From: Marinobacter sediminum
Lineage (GTDB): Bacteria > Pseudomonadota > Gammaproteobacteria > Pseudomonadales > Oleiphilaceae
Direction: 5' to 3'
Assembly: GCF_016820575.1 (NCBI RefSeq)
Contig: NZ_JAEMQH010000003.1
Location: forward strand, 248,001-312,000
Length of the DNA: 64,000 bases
The first letter of the stretch is position 1, and the number at the start of each line of letters is the position of its first letter. Positions 1-8,375 of this stretch are shown piece after piece. The notes beneath the pieces were generated by a model, which did no database searches, was not told the DNA's origin, and saw nothing but the letters and a program-made list of their open reading frames with translations. A program made the position numbers and the translations under genes.

Positions 1-381
1 CGTGGTCAGGCCTTCTCGCTGAGCGTCCCGCAGGGCATTGAGATACTCCGCCATGGGGACTTCGTCATCCGGAGAAGGCCAGTGGATCAGCGTCAGATCG
101 ACGTGGTCAGTCTTCAGGCGAGCCAGGCTGTCATGCAGACTGTTGATCAGGTCGCTGGCGCGAAGCTGGTCGTGCCAGATCTTGGTGGTCAGAAAGATTT
201 CACGACGGGGAATGCCACTGGAGGTAATGCCATCGCCAACTTCCGCCTCGTTCTCGTACATCTGGGCGGTATCGATGTGTCGATAACCCAGAGACAGGGC
301 ACTTTTAACGGCATCTCGCGCATCATTGCCTTTCAGCCGGAAAGTTCCCATGCCGATGTTCGGAAGTGTGCTGAATGACAT
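1..381 (-). CDS. dkgB: Aldo/keto reductase, 2,5-diketo-D-gluconate reductase B-like (partial, C-terminal end outside window)
   Basis: The first 127 codons are present; the gene runs off the left edge. The translation begins MSFSTLPNIGMGTFRLKG and contains the aldo/keto reductase signatures: the catalytic Asp and Tyr in DTAQMYENE, Lys in TTKIW and His in LIHWP. These make up the Asp-Tyr-Lys-His tetrad of an NADPH-dependent carbonyl reductase. The ATG at 379-381 is preceded by a GGAGG ribosome site. DkgB-type enzymes reduce 2,5-diketo-gluconate and small aldehydes such as methylglyoxal in the cytoplasm. The assignment to the DkgB subgroup rests on the short N-terminus and overall resemblance; other aldo/keto reductases remain possible. 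Confidence 0.8.
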   Translation of the reverse strand, partial: MSFSTLPNIGMGTFRLKGNDARDAVKSALSLGYRHIDTAQMYENEAEVGDGITSSGIPRREIFLTTKIWHDQLRASDLINSLHDSLARLKTDHVDLTLIHWPSPDDEVPMAEYLNALRDAQREGLTT

Positions 382-501
382 ACGTTCCTCCTGTTCGTTC
401 TGTGTGATCTTAAGATGGTGCCGGCGCGCTGGTTCTTCAAGTGGCCGCCGGGTATCATCGGCGCTGAATTGATTCGACCCGCTGAACCGAGAGAGATTCC
501 C

Positions 502-915
502 ATGTTTACCGGCCAATGCCTGTGCGGCGACATTACCTTTGAATACGACGGCCCGCTCGGACCGATTTCTTTGTGTCACTGCAGTCAGTGTCGACGGGCC
601 CACGGCAGCGCTTTTTCGGCCAGTTCACCGGTCCGGAAAGTCCACTTCCAGTACCTGACCGGTGAAGAGCGGGTCACCGAATTTGAATCCCGCCCTGGCA
701 AATACCGGGCTTTCTGCAATCGCTGTGGCAGTCACCTGTACAGCCGCCTTGATGCAATCCCTGGAATCCTGCGCCTGCGGATTGGCGTCATCAACGAACC
801 GCTGGAAAAAGGTCCGTCCCGACACATTTACGTCGGTTCCAAGTCAGACTGGTTCGACATAACTGACGATTTGCCCCAGTTCGAGAAAACAGAGCGCACG
901 AACGATCCTCACTGA
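502..915 (+). CDS. GFA/CENP-V domain zinc protein
   Basis: A 137-residue cytoplasmic protein of the glutathione-dependent formaldehyde-activating (GFA, CENP-V) fold. The zinc ligands are visible: C6 and C8 (GQCLCGD), C25, C27 and C30 (CHCSQC), then C72 and C75 (FCNRCGSHLYS). The reading frame is open from 415, but the ATG at 502 starts exactly at the family N-terminus MFTGQCLCGD. The family binds structural and catalytic zinc; individual bacterial members mostly have no proven substrate, so a role in formaldehyde handling is not established here. The 3' end overlaps the convergent sugar dehydrogenase gene by 7 bp. Confidence 0.85.
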   Translation: MFTGQCLCGDITFEYDGPLGPISLCHCSQCRRAHGSAFSASSPVRKVHFQYLTGEERVTEFESRPGKYRAFCNRCGSHLYSRLDAIPGILRLRIGVINEPLEKGPSRHIYVGSKSDWFDITDDLPQFEKTERTNDPH

Positions 916-2030
916 GCGGGAACCAGACGGTAAACTTTGCCTTCGGGCGCATCGGTGAGTAGCCAAAGCGCGCCTTCCGGTCCCATCCGAACATCCCGGA
1001 TGCGCGCGCCCAGGTCTGTTAGCAAATCCTGCTCTTCAACGACTTCGCCCTCTTTTATTCTCAGCCGTACCAGTTTCCGCATCTTCAGTGCGCCAACAAA
1101 CAAGTCGCCGCGCCACTCCGGGATCTGCGAGCCGGTGTAAAACGCCATACCTGAGGGCGCAATGGATGGGTCCCAGTAGTGCAGGGGCTGGGCCATACCC
1201 TCCTTTTGCGTATCCATGGTGATAGGCAGCCCGGAATAGTCGATACCGTAGGTGATCTCTGGCCAGCCATAGTTTGTGCCGGCACTCAGAATGTTGATCT
1301 CGTCGCCGCCCCTCGGGCCATGCTCGTGGGTCCATACGGCTCCGGTGTCCGGGTGTACCGTCATGCCCTGAATGTTGCGGTTGCCCCAGGTGAAAAACGA
1401 GTCGTTGATGCGAGGGTTGTCGAGCTCGGGGTTGTCCGGCGCGGGTTCGCCATCAATGGTGATCCGGTGCACGCCACCGGCGTCGTCCGATGTATCCTGG
1501 GCGCGATCCATTTCCCCCCGATCCCCGACCGCAATGTAGAGATTTCCGCTTTCATCGAACGCCATGCGCCCTGCGAAGTGGCGGTTCTTCCCAGACCGGG
1601 GCGTGGCCTCGAAGATCACCTCAACGTTGTACAAACGCTTTTCTTCCAGCGTTGCCCGGGCAACCCGGGTCGTCATGCCGTCACGATCGCGGTGCGAGTA
1701 ACTCAGGAACAGCGTGCGGTTATTGGCAAACTCGGGATGAAGCAACACGTCCAGAAGGCCACCCTGGCCAGACACCACCAGATCAGGTACGCCGGTAATT
1801 GGCTCCGGAACCAGTTTGCCATTGCGGATCATCCGAAGCCTGCCGGCACGCTCGGTCACCAGCAGTGAGCCGTCGGGAAGAAAAGCCAGGCTCCAGGGGT
1901 GCTCCAGACCGGTGGCAACGGTGTCCAGTCGGAAGCTTACATCACTCGATGAAAAGGTCTGGCCAAAGGCACAGGGCAGGGCCGCAAGGTAGACGCAGCA
2001 GGCCGCTGCCAGAGATTTTATTGAGGGCAT
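909..2030 (-). CDS. PQQ-dependent sugar (aldose/sorbosone) dehydrogenase, exported
   Basis: A 373-residue protein with a signal peptide (MPSIKSLAAACCVYLAALPCAFGQ) followed by the soluble glucose/sorbosone dehydrogenase beta-propeller. Family features include HPWSLAFLPDGSLLVTERAG near the start of the mature protein, the blade motif RNIQGMTVHPDTGAVWTHEHG, and PEITYGIDYSG. E. coli YliI (aldose sugar dehydrogenase) is the closest well-known relative. It should act in the periplasm, oxidising sugars with PQQ. The frame is open to 2126, but the ATG at 2028-2030 has a GGAGGTCCCG ribosome site and begins the signal peptide. No PQQ synthesis genes are in the window. Confidence 0.85.
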   Translation of the reverse strand: MPSIKSLAAACCVYLAALPCAFGQTFSSSDVSFRLDTVATGLEHPWSLAFLPDGSLLVTERAGRLRMIRNGKLVPEPITGVPDLVVSGQGGLLDVLLHPEFANNRTLFLSYSHRDRDGMTTRVARATLEEKRLYNVEVIFEATPRSGKNRHFAGRMAFDESGNLYIAVGDRGEMDRAQDTSDDAGGVHRITIDGEPAPDNPELDNPRINDSFFTWGNRNIQGMTVHPDTGAVWTHEHGPRGGDEINILSAGTNYGWPEITYGIDYSGLPITMDTQKEGMAQPLHYWDPSIAPSGMAFYTGSQIPEWRGDLFVGALKMRKLVRLRIKEGEVVEEQDLLTDLGARIRDVRMGPEGALWLLTDAPEGKVYRLVPAQ

Positions 2031-2172
2031 CGGGACCTCCGTTGGACGTTGAGGTTGGGGCATCAAAATGCGGTGCCGCGGAGCTCTGAGGATAGCACTT
2101 GTCACACGCCACTGCCGTTCTCGCATCCGTTTTCAGGGTTATAAATCCGTGCATCTCAAATTAATTATTTTA

Positions 2173-2191
2173 AATCAGAATGATTCGCATT
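2173..2191. promoter_or_regulatory. Fur-box-like operator upstream of the siderophore receptor
   Basis: The 19-bp stretch AATCAGAATGATTCGCATT lies 46 bp before the receptor start and resembles the GATAAT-repeat Fur box. It is the weakest of three such sites in this iron island, so iron regulation is likely but inferred. Confidence 0.6.
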
Positions 2192-2237
2192 AAGATGTGC
2201 AAATTAAGCCTGAGTGACTCAAAAAACGGAGAAAACG

Positions 2238-4412
2238 ATGTCCCGAATGTCCGAAACCGGCTTTCGCCGCAAGGCGCTGTTCACTGCGATCATGGCGGCT
2301 TCTATGCCAGGTCTGACGGTGGCGCAGGGCCAGCAGCCGGTGGCTCTGCAGCCGCTTGAAGTGTCCGCGACGCGAGAAGCCGCAAGTTCTGAGCAAACCC
2401 GCAGCTACGTGGCTGAAACCACAACCACCACGATGAAAATGGGCCTGGCCCATCGGGAAACCCCGCAAGCGGTGACCGTGGTTACCCGCGAGCAGATGGA
2501 CGATTTTGCACAGAACGACATCAACGATGTCCTGGAAGGCACCACCGGCGTCACTGTGGAATCGGCGGAAACGGACCGCACCTATTACACCGCCCGTGGT
2601 TTCGACATCAACAACTTTCAGTACGACGGCGTCGGCCTGCCGGCAGTCTACGACAACGTGCAGGGCGAGCTGGACACCGCATTCTTTGACCGGGTGGAAG
2701 TGGTGCGTGGCGCCAATGGCCTGATGACGGGATCTGGCAACCCCTCTGCAACGGTTAACTTCATCCGCAAGCGCCCGACAGCGGACACTCAGGGCTCGAT
2801 TGCTGTTACCGGTGGGTCCTGGGACAAGAAACGTATTGTTGGTGATGTGTCCGGTGCGGTATCGGAATCCGGCGCGGTGCGGGGCCGGGTCGTGGCGGGT
2901 TACGAAGACAAGGATTCTTACCTCGACCGTTACAGCAACGAGAAGCAGATGTTCTACGGGGTGATTGAGGCAGACCTTACCGATACCACCCTGCTGACGC
3001 TGGGGCATTCCATCCAGACCTCCGATACCGACAGCCCGATGTGGGGTGCCTTGCCGTTGTTCAATACCGATGGCACCGCCACCGATTACGCTCGCTCCAC
3101 CAGCACGTCCTCAGACTGGTCGTACTGGGACAACACCCTGCACAACAGCTTTGTAGAACTCCAGCAGCAGTTGGGCGATGGCTGGCGCGCCCAGGGCTCG
3201 GTGCTCAGGCTGAAGAGCGAAAGTGAGTCCGAGCTGTTCTATCAATACGGTACGCCAGATCCCGACACGGGCGAAGGGCTGGCCGCCTATCCCAGCCAAT
3301 ACGATTTGGACGTGGAGCAGTGGGTCGTGGATGCCTACGCCACCGGCCCGTTCGAGCTGGCCAACCGCACCCACGAACTGGTGTTGGGCGCCACCTGGTC
3401 ACGCTCGGAAACCGTAGACGAATCCCGCTATGGCCAGGGTATTGGTGACCCGTTGCCGCCGCTCGAGGAGTGGCAGGGCAATTACCCCAGACCCACCTTT
3501 GATAACGGCGTTGGCGGTTCCGACTGGACCGACAAAGAAGTAGCGACCTACGCCGCTGCGCGCTGGTCGCTGACCGACCGGCTGACCGCCATCACCGGCC
3601 TGCGCCTTACCTGGCTCGACAGCGACGGTGATAGCTACGGCAGCAGCAAGTCCACCAGCTACGATGCGGTGGAGACACCCTACGCGGGTCTGATTTACGA
3701 CCTTACTGATAACCACTCGGTTTATGCCAGTTACACGGAAATCTTCACGCCGCAGACCGAGGAGGACATCAACCGGGACCGTCTTGATCCTATTGATGGC
3801 GTTAACTACGAGATTGGCCTGAAGAGCGAATTTGCGGACGACCGTGTGAACACTACCGTGGCACTGTTCCAGACCAGGCAGGAGAATGTCGCGGAAGCGG
3901 CTGGTACTTACCCGGGGACTCAGGATCCCTACTATCAGGGCCAGGACGGACTTGAGAGCCAGGGTGTCGAGCTGGAGTTTGTCGGTGATGTGACGGACCG
4001 CATTCAACTGTTTGCCGGCTACACCTATGTCGACATTGAGGATGCAGACGGAAACCCGGAAAAGTCCTTCGTGCCGGAGCACCTGGCGCAACTGCGCGGA
4101 ACCTGGCAAGTGCCCGGTGTTGAAGGCCTGAAGCTGGGCAGTGCAATTCGCTGGCAGTCAGAGATTACTCAGGACCAGATCTATCGTCCGGATGCCAGCA
4201 CCGCGATTTCCTACGAAACCAAGCAGGAAAGCTATGCGGTGGTTGATCTGATGGCCAGTTACGACTTCGCCCGCCATTGGAGCGCGACACTGAATGTGAA
4301 CAACGTGACCGATGAAAAGTACATCGAAAGCCTGAAAAAGTTTGGCGATGCCGCCCAGGGCTTCTATGGCGAGCCGGCCAATGCCAGCGTGACCGTCTCC
4401 CGGGTGTTCTAG
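2238..4412 (+). CDS. TonB-dependent siderophore receptor (hydroxamate/ferrichrome type)
   Basis: A 724-residue outer-membrane receptor. After a signal peptide ending near LTVAQGQQ comes a TonB-box-like LEVSATRE, then the plug domain (RETPQAVTVVTREQM, GTTGVTVESAE, YYTARGFDINNFQYDG). A 22-strand barrel follows, ending in the outer-membrane signature with terminal Phe (ASVTVSRVF). There is no N-terminal signalling extension, so it is a simple receptor and not a transducer. A GTG at 2214 is in frame, but the ATG at 2238 has a GGAG ribosome site. The receptor converges on fhuCDBF, which would carry the ferri-siderophore across the inner membrane. The siderophore itself cannot be told from sequence; coprogen, ferrichrome or a related xenosiderophore are possible. 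Confidence 0.9.
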   Translation: MSRMSETGFRRKALFTAIMAASMPGLTVAQGQQPVALQPLEVSATREAASSEQTRSYVAETTTTTMKMGLAHRETPQAVTVVTREQMDDFAQNDINDVLEGTTGVTVESAETDRTYYTARGFDINNFQYDGVGLPAVYDNVQGELDTAFFDRVEVVRGANGLMTGSGNPSATVNFIRKRPTADTQGSIAVTGGSWDKKRIVGDVSGAVSESGAVRGRVVAGYEDKDSYLDRYSNEKQMFYGVIEADLTDTTLLTLGHSIQTSDTDSPMWGALPLFNTDGTATDYARSTSTSSDWSYWDNTLHNSFVELQQQLGDGWRAQGSVLRLKSESESELFYQYGTPDPDTGEGLAAYPSQYDLDVEQWVVDAYATGPFELANRTHELVLGATWSRSETVDESRYGQGIGDPLPPLEEWQGNYPRPTFDNGVGGSDWTDKEVATYAAARWSLTDRLTAITGLRLTWLDSDGDSYGSSKSTSYDAVETPYAGLIYDLTDNHSVYASYTEIFTPQTEEDINRDRLDPIDGVNYEIGLKSEFADDRVNTTVALFQTRQENVAEAAGTYPGTQDPYYQGQDGLESQGVELEFVGDVTDRIQLFAGYTYVDIEDADGNPEKSFVPEHLAQLRGTWQVPGVEGLKLGSAIRWQSEITQDQIYRPDASTAISYETKQESYAVVDLMASYDFARHWSATLNVNNVTDEKYIESLKKFGDAAQGFYGEPANASVTVSRVF

Positions 4413-4447
4413 AGCTCAGGATGGGTTTGAAACAGAAGGGGCCAGGA

Positions 4448-4474
4448 ACCGGAGTGGACATAGTTCACTCCGGT
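4448..4474. terminator. Perfect 9-bp inverted repeat after the receptor gene
   Basis: ACCGGAGTG and CACTCCGGT flank a 9-nt loop, 36 bp past the receptor stop codon. There is no T-run, so it may be a weak terminator, an mRNA 3' stabiliser, or a site acting on the small ORF that follows. Confidence 0.4.
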
Positions 4475-4511
4475 AGTCTCCTCCAAGCACTGGATGCAGG
4501 GAGTAAAAGCG

Positions 4512-4622
4512 ATGACACCGGAGCAGGAAATGATCGAAGGATTGAAAATCGCCGCAGGCGCAGGGCTGTTTATTGTCCTGGCTGCCACTGGCCTGTTGAT
4601 GGGTGCTGGGCTGGGCGGTTGA
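4512..4622 (+). CDS. Possible small membrane protein, 36 aa
   Basis: A short open frame starting MTPEQEMIEGLKIAAGAG followed by one hydrophobic helix rich in Gly and Ala and ending GAGLGG. The ATG is preceded by AGGGAG at good spacing. It lies 100 bp after the siderophore receptor on the same strand, and its last 53 bp overlap the end of the convergent fhuF gene. One predicted membrane span with small-residue packing motifs suggests an inner-membrane miniprotein, perhaps tied to iron uptake. I do not recognise a family. Chance occurrence cannot be excluded because part of the sequence is constrained by fhuF on the other strand. Confidence 0.4.
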   Translation: MTPEQEMIEGLKIAAGAGLFIVLAATGLLMGAGLGG

Positions 4623-5412
4623 GCTCTGCCAGGCGCGCTTTGCGATGCACGCCACAGGTACCGCAGTAACCACCCTCCGGCAACAGATACTTCAGGCAGC
4701 AGCCCTTGCGCTGGGGAATGGCGCGGGTCTGTCCATTGAGCGTCGCCGGAATCCAGCCCACAAACCGGCTGCTGTCGCAGTCAAAGTTGTCCAGCCATGC
4801 CTGAGCCAATGCGCACACCGACTGCGCTTCAGCTTGATTCCACACCGCCGAAAACGGCGCGCCCAGACCAAGCCCGATACTGCTCCAGAAAGCGCCGGGG
4901 CTGACACCGAAAGCCTGCCGAAATACCGGGTACCAGGCGTTAACCTGGCCAGCCAGTTTATTCACGAAGTCTGCGACACCGAGCGATGGCCCGGTCGGCC
5001 TATGAAGCCAGCGCGAACTGGCCATGGCTCCGGTGGCTGGCCCCAGAAATACCTCGTGCTCATTCGGCAGCGGAGCCTTGCCGTCCCGAAACAGTCTCAG
5101 CGTCAGCGGTGCAATCACCGACAGCGCCAGATCCTGTTGCACGACAGACACATGCGCCCGCATCAGGCGGGCGTCAGAAGTTTCCGGATGATCCATTCTG
5201 AGTTGGTGTCGCAGGCGTTCCGGCTGAGCCAGGCACTGGGCCAGAGACAAAGGAAGCGTTTGTCCGGGGGCTGATGGCGACTGAGCCTGCTTTGAAGAAT
5301 CCGTCAGGGCCAGAGCCTGGCTCAACACCGTATCGGCGTTGAGGTCTGAGCTGGCCAGCAACTGGCGATAGCGGTCACGCCAGTCTGTGCGATGGCACTC
5401 AGGCACGGCCAT
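4570..5412 (-). CDS. fhuF: FhuF-type siderophore-iron reductase
   Basis: A 280-residue protein ending in the diagnostic FhuF [2Fe-2S] motif: C238 and C239 (CCLKYLL), then C250 and C253 (YCGTCG). FhuF proteins reduce ferric iron in hydroxamate siderophores on the cytoplasmic side, releasing Fe2+. The N-terminal part carries the IucA/IucC-like FhuF region (GPSLGVADFVNKLAGQVNAW, FGVSPGAFWSSIGLGLGAPF). Its start overlaps the end of fhuB by 14 bp, so it is the last gene of fhuC-fhuD-fhuB-fhuF. The Cys motif makes the identification firm. Confidence 0.85.
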   Translation of the reverse strand: MAVPECHRTDWRDRYRQLLASSDLNADTVLSQALALTDSSKQAQSPSAPGQTLPLSLAQCLAQPERLRHQLRMDHPETSDARLMRAHVSVVQQDLALSVIAPLTLRLFRDGKAPLPNEHEVFLGPATGAMASSRWLHRPTGPSLGVADFVNKLAGQVNAWYPVFRQAFGVSPGAFWSSIGLGLGAPFSAVWNQAEAQSVCALAQAWLDNFDCDSSRFVGWIPATLNGQTRAIPQRKGCCLKYLLPEGGYCGTCGVHRKARLAELNRPAQHPSTGQWQPGQ

Positions 5413-7426
5413 GACGGCTCAGTCCCCACAGGAAGTAAATGCCGCCGACCAGCGCGGCCAGAAGGCCTGCCGGCAACTGCGACGGGAAGATCACGATCCG
5501 GGACAAATAATCTGCCAGCGCCAATAGCAAGCCCCCGGCCAGGGCGGAGCCAATCATCTGCCGGCCCACAGTCTGTTGCCCGAGTACCCGTGCAAGGTGG
5601 GGTGCAATCAGACCGACGAAACTGAGCGGGCCAATGACCACCGTGGCCGCAGCGGTCAGAATGGCCGCAAGAATGAGCAGCCCCAGGCGGGCCCGGGTGA
5701 CCGGCAGCCCCAGCGACGAGGCCGAGGTGTCGCCCAGCGCCAGTAGCGTCAGCGGTCGGATCGCTACAAACAGAGTCAGGCAAATCACCAGAGTCAAGCC
5801 AAGAAGACTCAAAGCCTCGGTTTCCGAAATCAGCCAGGTGGCCCCGTACATCCAGTTCAGCAGCTTGGCGGCAACGGTACCGCCGGACGCCATCACCAGG
5901 CGCAGCCCGGAATCCATGAAGACATACAGCGCCAGGCCGCCCAGCAACAGCTGGTTGCCGGCAAAGCGATGGCGCCTGGCCAGCAGGATCAGCAGGCCAA
6001 GGGCGCCGGCGGCGCCCAAGGTGGCCGCACCAAGCTGGCCGGCGCGGCCGATCTCGGTGCCGGTGAGCACAATCAGCACCATGACCAGGGCAGCACCGCC
6101 GCTGATGCCGAGCAATTCCGGACTGGCCATCACGTTGCCGGTCATGCGTTGGATCAGGCTGCCCGCCAGGCCCAGGCAGACGCCTGCGAGAATGGCGGCG
6201 AGCAGCCGTGGGCCACGCCAGACCCAGGCCTCGCCCCAGTCGGCGATGGGTGTCCAGCTCCATTCCTGCAAGCCCGGTGACCAGCCCATGGAGACGAAAA
6301 AGGTGGCCAGCAGCAGGCACAGTAAAACGGCGCCAGTGACCAGAACCGAGCGTCGTTTCGGCAGGAAAGCACCGGGGTTGGATTCCTGCCCGGGCATGTG
6401 GTGAGTGTTCTTGAAGCCCTGCAGTGCCAGCAGAATAATGGGGCCGCCGATCAGGGCCGTTGTAGTGCCGGTGGGCACCAGAGAGCCATCACCCCAGGAA
6501 GACGCCCAGTGCGCCAAAGTGTCCGCCAACAGCAGTAGCCCGCCACCGAGCAGCATGCTCCAGATCAGACGTTCCTGCAGGGTTCTAGCGCCTAGCAGGC
6601 GGGCCAGAACCGGTGCCGCCAGTCCGACGAAGGCGACAACCCCCACCCGGCTGACCACGGTGGCGCTCATCAACACCACCAGGAACAGCGCCAGCATTCG
6701 TAGCAGGCCAACCCGGGCCCCGAGGGAGCTGGCGGAAGCCTGCCCGATTTGCAGCAGTTGCAAGGGACGCATCAGCAACACCAGGGCGGCGCCCAGAATC
6801 AAAACCCGCGGCCAAAGATCCATGAACGGCTGCCAGCTGTTCTGGACCAGGGAGCCGGCGCCCCAAATGAACAGATTGCCCAGCCATTCGCCCTTGATCA
6901 GCATGAACGCCATGTTCAGGGCGCCCATGAAAAACGTGATCACCAGACCGGCAAGAATGACGGTCACCGGCGAGAATCCCAGTCGCCAGGTCAGTGCGAT
7001 AACCATGCCGATCGCCAGCAGGCCGCCGGCAACCGCAACCAGGTCCTGGCTAAACGCCAGCAAGGCCGGCGCGAACAGGGTGGCAAGGGTAACGCCAAAC
7101 TGACCGCCGGCTTCCACGCCCAGAGTGGTCGGCGAGGCCAGGGGGTTGCCCAGAACCTGCTGGGTTACGGCGCCGGCCAGGCCAAGGCCGCAGCCAATGA
7201 GCAGGGCGATGGAAACCCGGGGAGCCCAGCTGAAGTGGGCCAGTACCGAGGTGTAATCACCGCCGTCGTAAGACCAGAACGCGGATACGACTGAGACTGG
7301 GTCCCGCTCCAGGAACCAGGGCGCAGCGCTGGCCGCCAGTGCGCCCAGCAAGAGCAGCGTGGCAGTCAGCGGCAGCTTGCCCGGCAGCCGTGGCGCAGCG
7401 CTGGCAACTTGAGACTCAGCGTACAT
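5399..7426 (-). CDS. fhuB: Fe3+-hydroxamate ABC transporter permease, fused two-domain FhuB
   Basis: A 675-residue polytopic inner-membrane protein made of two FecCD-type permease halves. The repeat is plain from the matching segments GLAGAVTQQVLGNPLASP in the first half and GLAGSLIQRMTGNVMASP in the second, and from FVGLAAPVLARLLG versus FVGLIAPHLARVLG. This double-length arrangement is characteristic of FhuB (about 660 aa in E. coli), whereas most siderophore permeases are separate subunits. The ATG at 7424-7426 has GGAGG eight bases upstream and overlaps the end of fhuD; an in-frame GTG at 7435 is less likely. It pairs with FhuC ATPase and FhuD. Confidence 0.9.
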   Translation of the reverse strand: MYAESQVASAAPRLPGKLPLTATLLLLGALAASAAPWFLERDPVSVVSAFWSYDGGDYTSVLAHFSWAPRVSIALLIGCGLGLAGAVTQQVLGNPLASPTTLGVEAGGQFGVTLATLFAPALLAFSQDLVAVAGGLLAIGMVIALTWRLGFSPVTVILAGLVITFFMGALNMAFMLIKGEWLGNLFIWGAGSLVQNSWQPFMDLWPRVLILGAALVLLMRPLQLLQIGQASASSLGARVGLLRMLALFLVVLMSATVVSRVGVVAFVGLAAPVLARLLGARTLQERLIWSMLLGGGLLLLADTLAHWASSWGDGSLVPTGTTTALIGGPIILLALQGFKNTHHMPGQESNPGAFLPKRRSVLVTGAVLLCLLLATFFVSMGWSPGLQEWSWTPIADWGEAWVWRGPRLLAAILAGVCLGLAGSLIQRMTGNVMASPELLGISGGAALVMVLIVLTGTEIGRAGQLGAATLGAAGALGLLILLARRHRFAGNQLLLGGLALYVFMDSGLRLVMASGGTVAAKLLNWMYGATWLISETEALSLLGLTLVICLTLFVAIRPLTLLALGDTSASSLGLPVTRARLGLLILAAILTAAATVVIGPLSFVGLIAPHLARVLGQQTVGRQMIGSALAGGLLLALADYLSRIVIFPSQLPAGLLAALVGGIYFLWGLSRHGRA

Positions 7427-8375
7427 TATCCGCACCTCCCTGGATCAGCGCGTCCGTCAGCTGAATGGCCAATCGCTTGACCGGAAACACAGCGCCAAAG
7501 GGCCACACTGGTTCAATCTGATAAACCTGGTTGCGCTGCACGGCGGGCAGGTAGGTCCAGAACGGACTCTGGGCGAGCTTGTCAGACAGCCCCGGGCGGG
7601 TTGGTTCTATCACCACAATCCGGCCGTTCGGGTAGGGCGCAATGGCTTCCAGGCCGACCGTCGAGAAACCCCAGTAGTTGCCCTCGTGGGGCCAGACATT
7701 GTCCAGTCCAAGTCCGTCGAGGGTGGTCTGGTACAGACCGTTGGGCGCAAAGATGCGAACGTGTCGGTCATCCAGGAAACTGACCAGGGCAACGGAACGT
7801 TTATGGACGCCGTACGCTTCCAGGCGACGGCGTTGGTTGGCCAGGGTAGTGTCGATATCGGCCAGAATCTCCCGGGCCCGATCTGCCCGATCGAGCATCT
7901 CTGCCAAGGTGATCAGCATCTGCCGGGCCTTGGCGAATGGCCGGGCGCCTTTTTTGTAGACGCTGCTGACGTAAGTAGGCGCGATCTGGTGCAGCAGAAC
8001 CGCCGCCGGTGCCATTTCCGAACTGGTGACGATCAGGTCTGGCTCCAGTTCGGCAATGGCTTCAAGACTGGGGGCTACACGGGTACCAATGTTGGGCACG
8101 TGGTCCGGCAGCATCGGTTCACGGACCCAGGTGGCGTAGCCGGATTTGTCCGCTACTCCCACTGGGGTGACTCCTAACAGCAGCAGCGCTTCGGTGGCGG
8201 CCCAGTTCAGGGCGACAATCCGTTGCGGCGGTTTATCCAGACTCACGCGGCCCTGTTCGTGTTGCCAGGTTTGAGCTGCTGCCATCGCTGACAACAGCAA
8301 CAGGCAAAGGCCGGCCGCTATCCGTGCCAGGAGGTTGGTGAAACGGGGGGTTGTGAAAGGCGAGCTAGTGGACAT
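7416..8375 (-). CDS. fhuD: Iron-siderophore periplasmic binding protein FhuD-like
   Basis: A 319-residue periplasmic binding protein of the helical-backbone class. A signal peptide ends near LLLLSAMAAAQ. The mature protein shows the family start RIVALNWAATEALLLLGVTP and further signatures PNIGTRVAPSLEAIAELEPDLIV and GLDNVW. It captures the ferri-siderophore released from the receptor and delivers it to FhuB. The ATG at 8373-8375 overlaps the end of fhuC by 11 bp; the frame is open to 8423 but upstream residues do not look like a signal sequence. Ligand specificity is inferred from the fused FhuB and the FhuF partner. Confidence 0.88.
   Translation of the reverse strand: MSTSSPFTTPRFTNLLARIAAGLCLLLLSAMAAAQTWQHEQGRVSLDKPPQRIVALNWAATEALLLLGVTPVGVADKSGYATWVREPMLPDHVPNIGTRVAPSLEAIAELEPDLIVTSSEMAPAAVLLHQIAPTYVSSVYKKGARPFAKARQMLITLAEMLDRADRAREILADIDTTLANQRRRLEAYGVHKRSVALVSFLDDRHVRIFAPNGLYQTTLDGLGLDNVWPHEGNYWGFSTVGLEAIAPYPNGRIVVIEPTRPGLSDKLAQSPFWTYLPAVQRNQVYQIEPVWPFGAVFPVKRLAIQLTDALIQGGADNVR

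Noticed and set aside
3399..4109. 236-codon minus-strand frame inside the siderophore receptor
   Set aside because: Antisense shadow of a gene with intact plug and barrel motifs.
5322..6320. 332-codon minus-strand frame overlapping fhuB
   Set aside because: Out of frame with fhuB on the same strand; the product is Arg/Gly/Pro-rich junk typical of a shifted frame.
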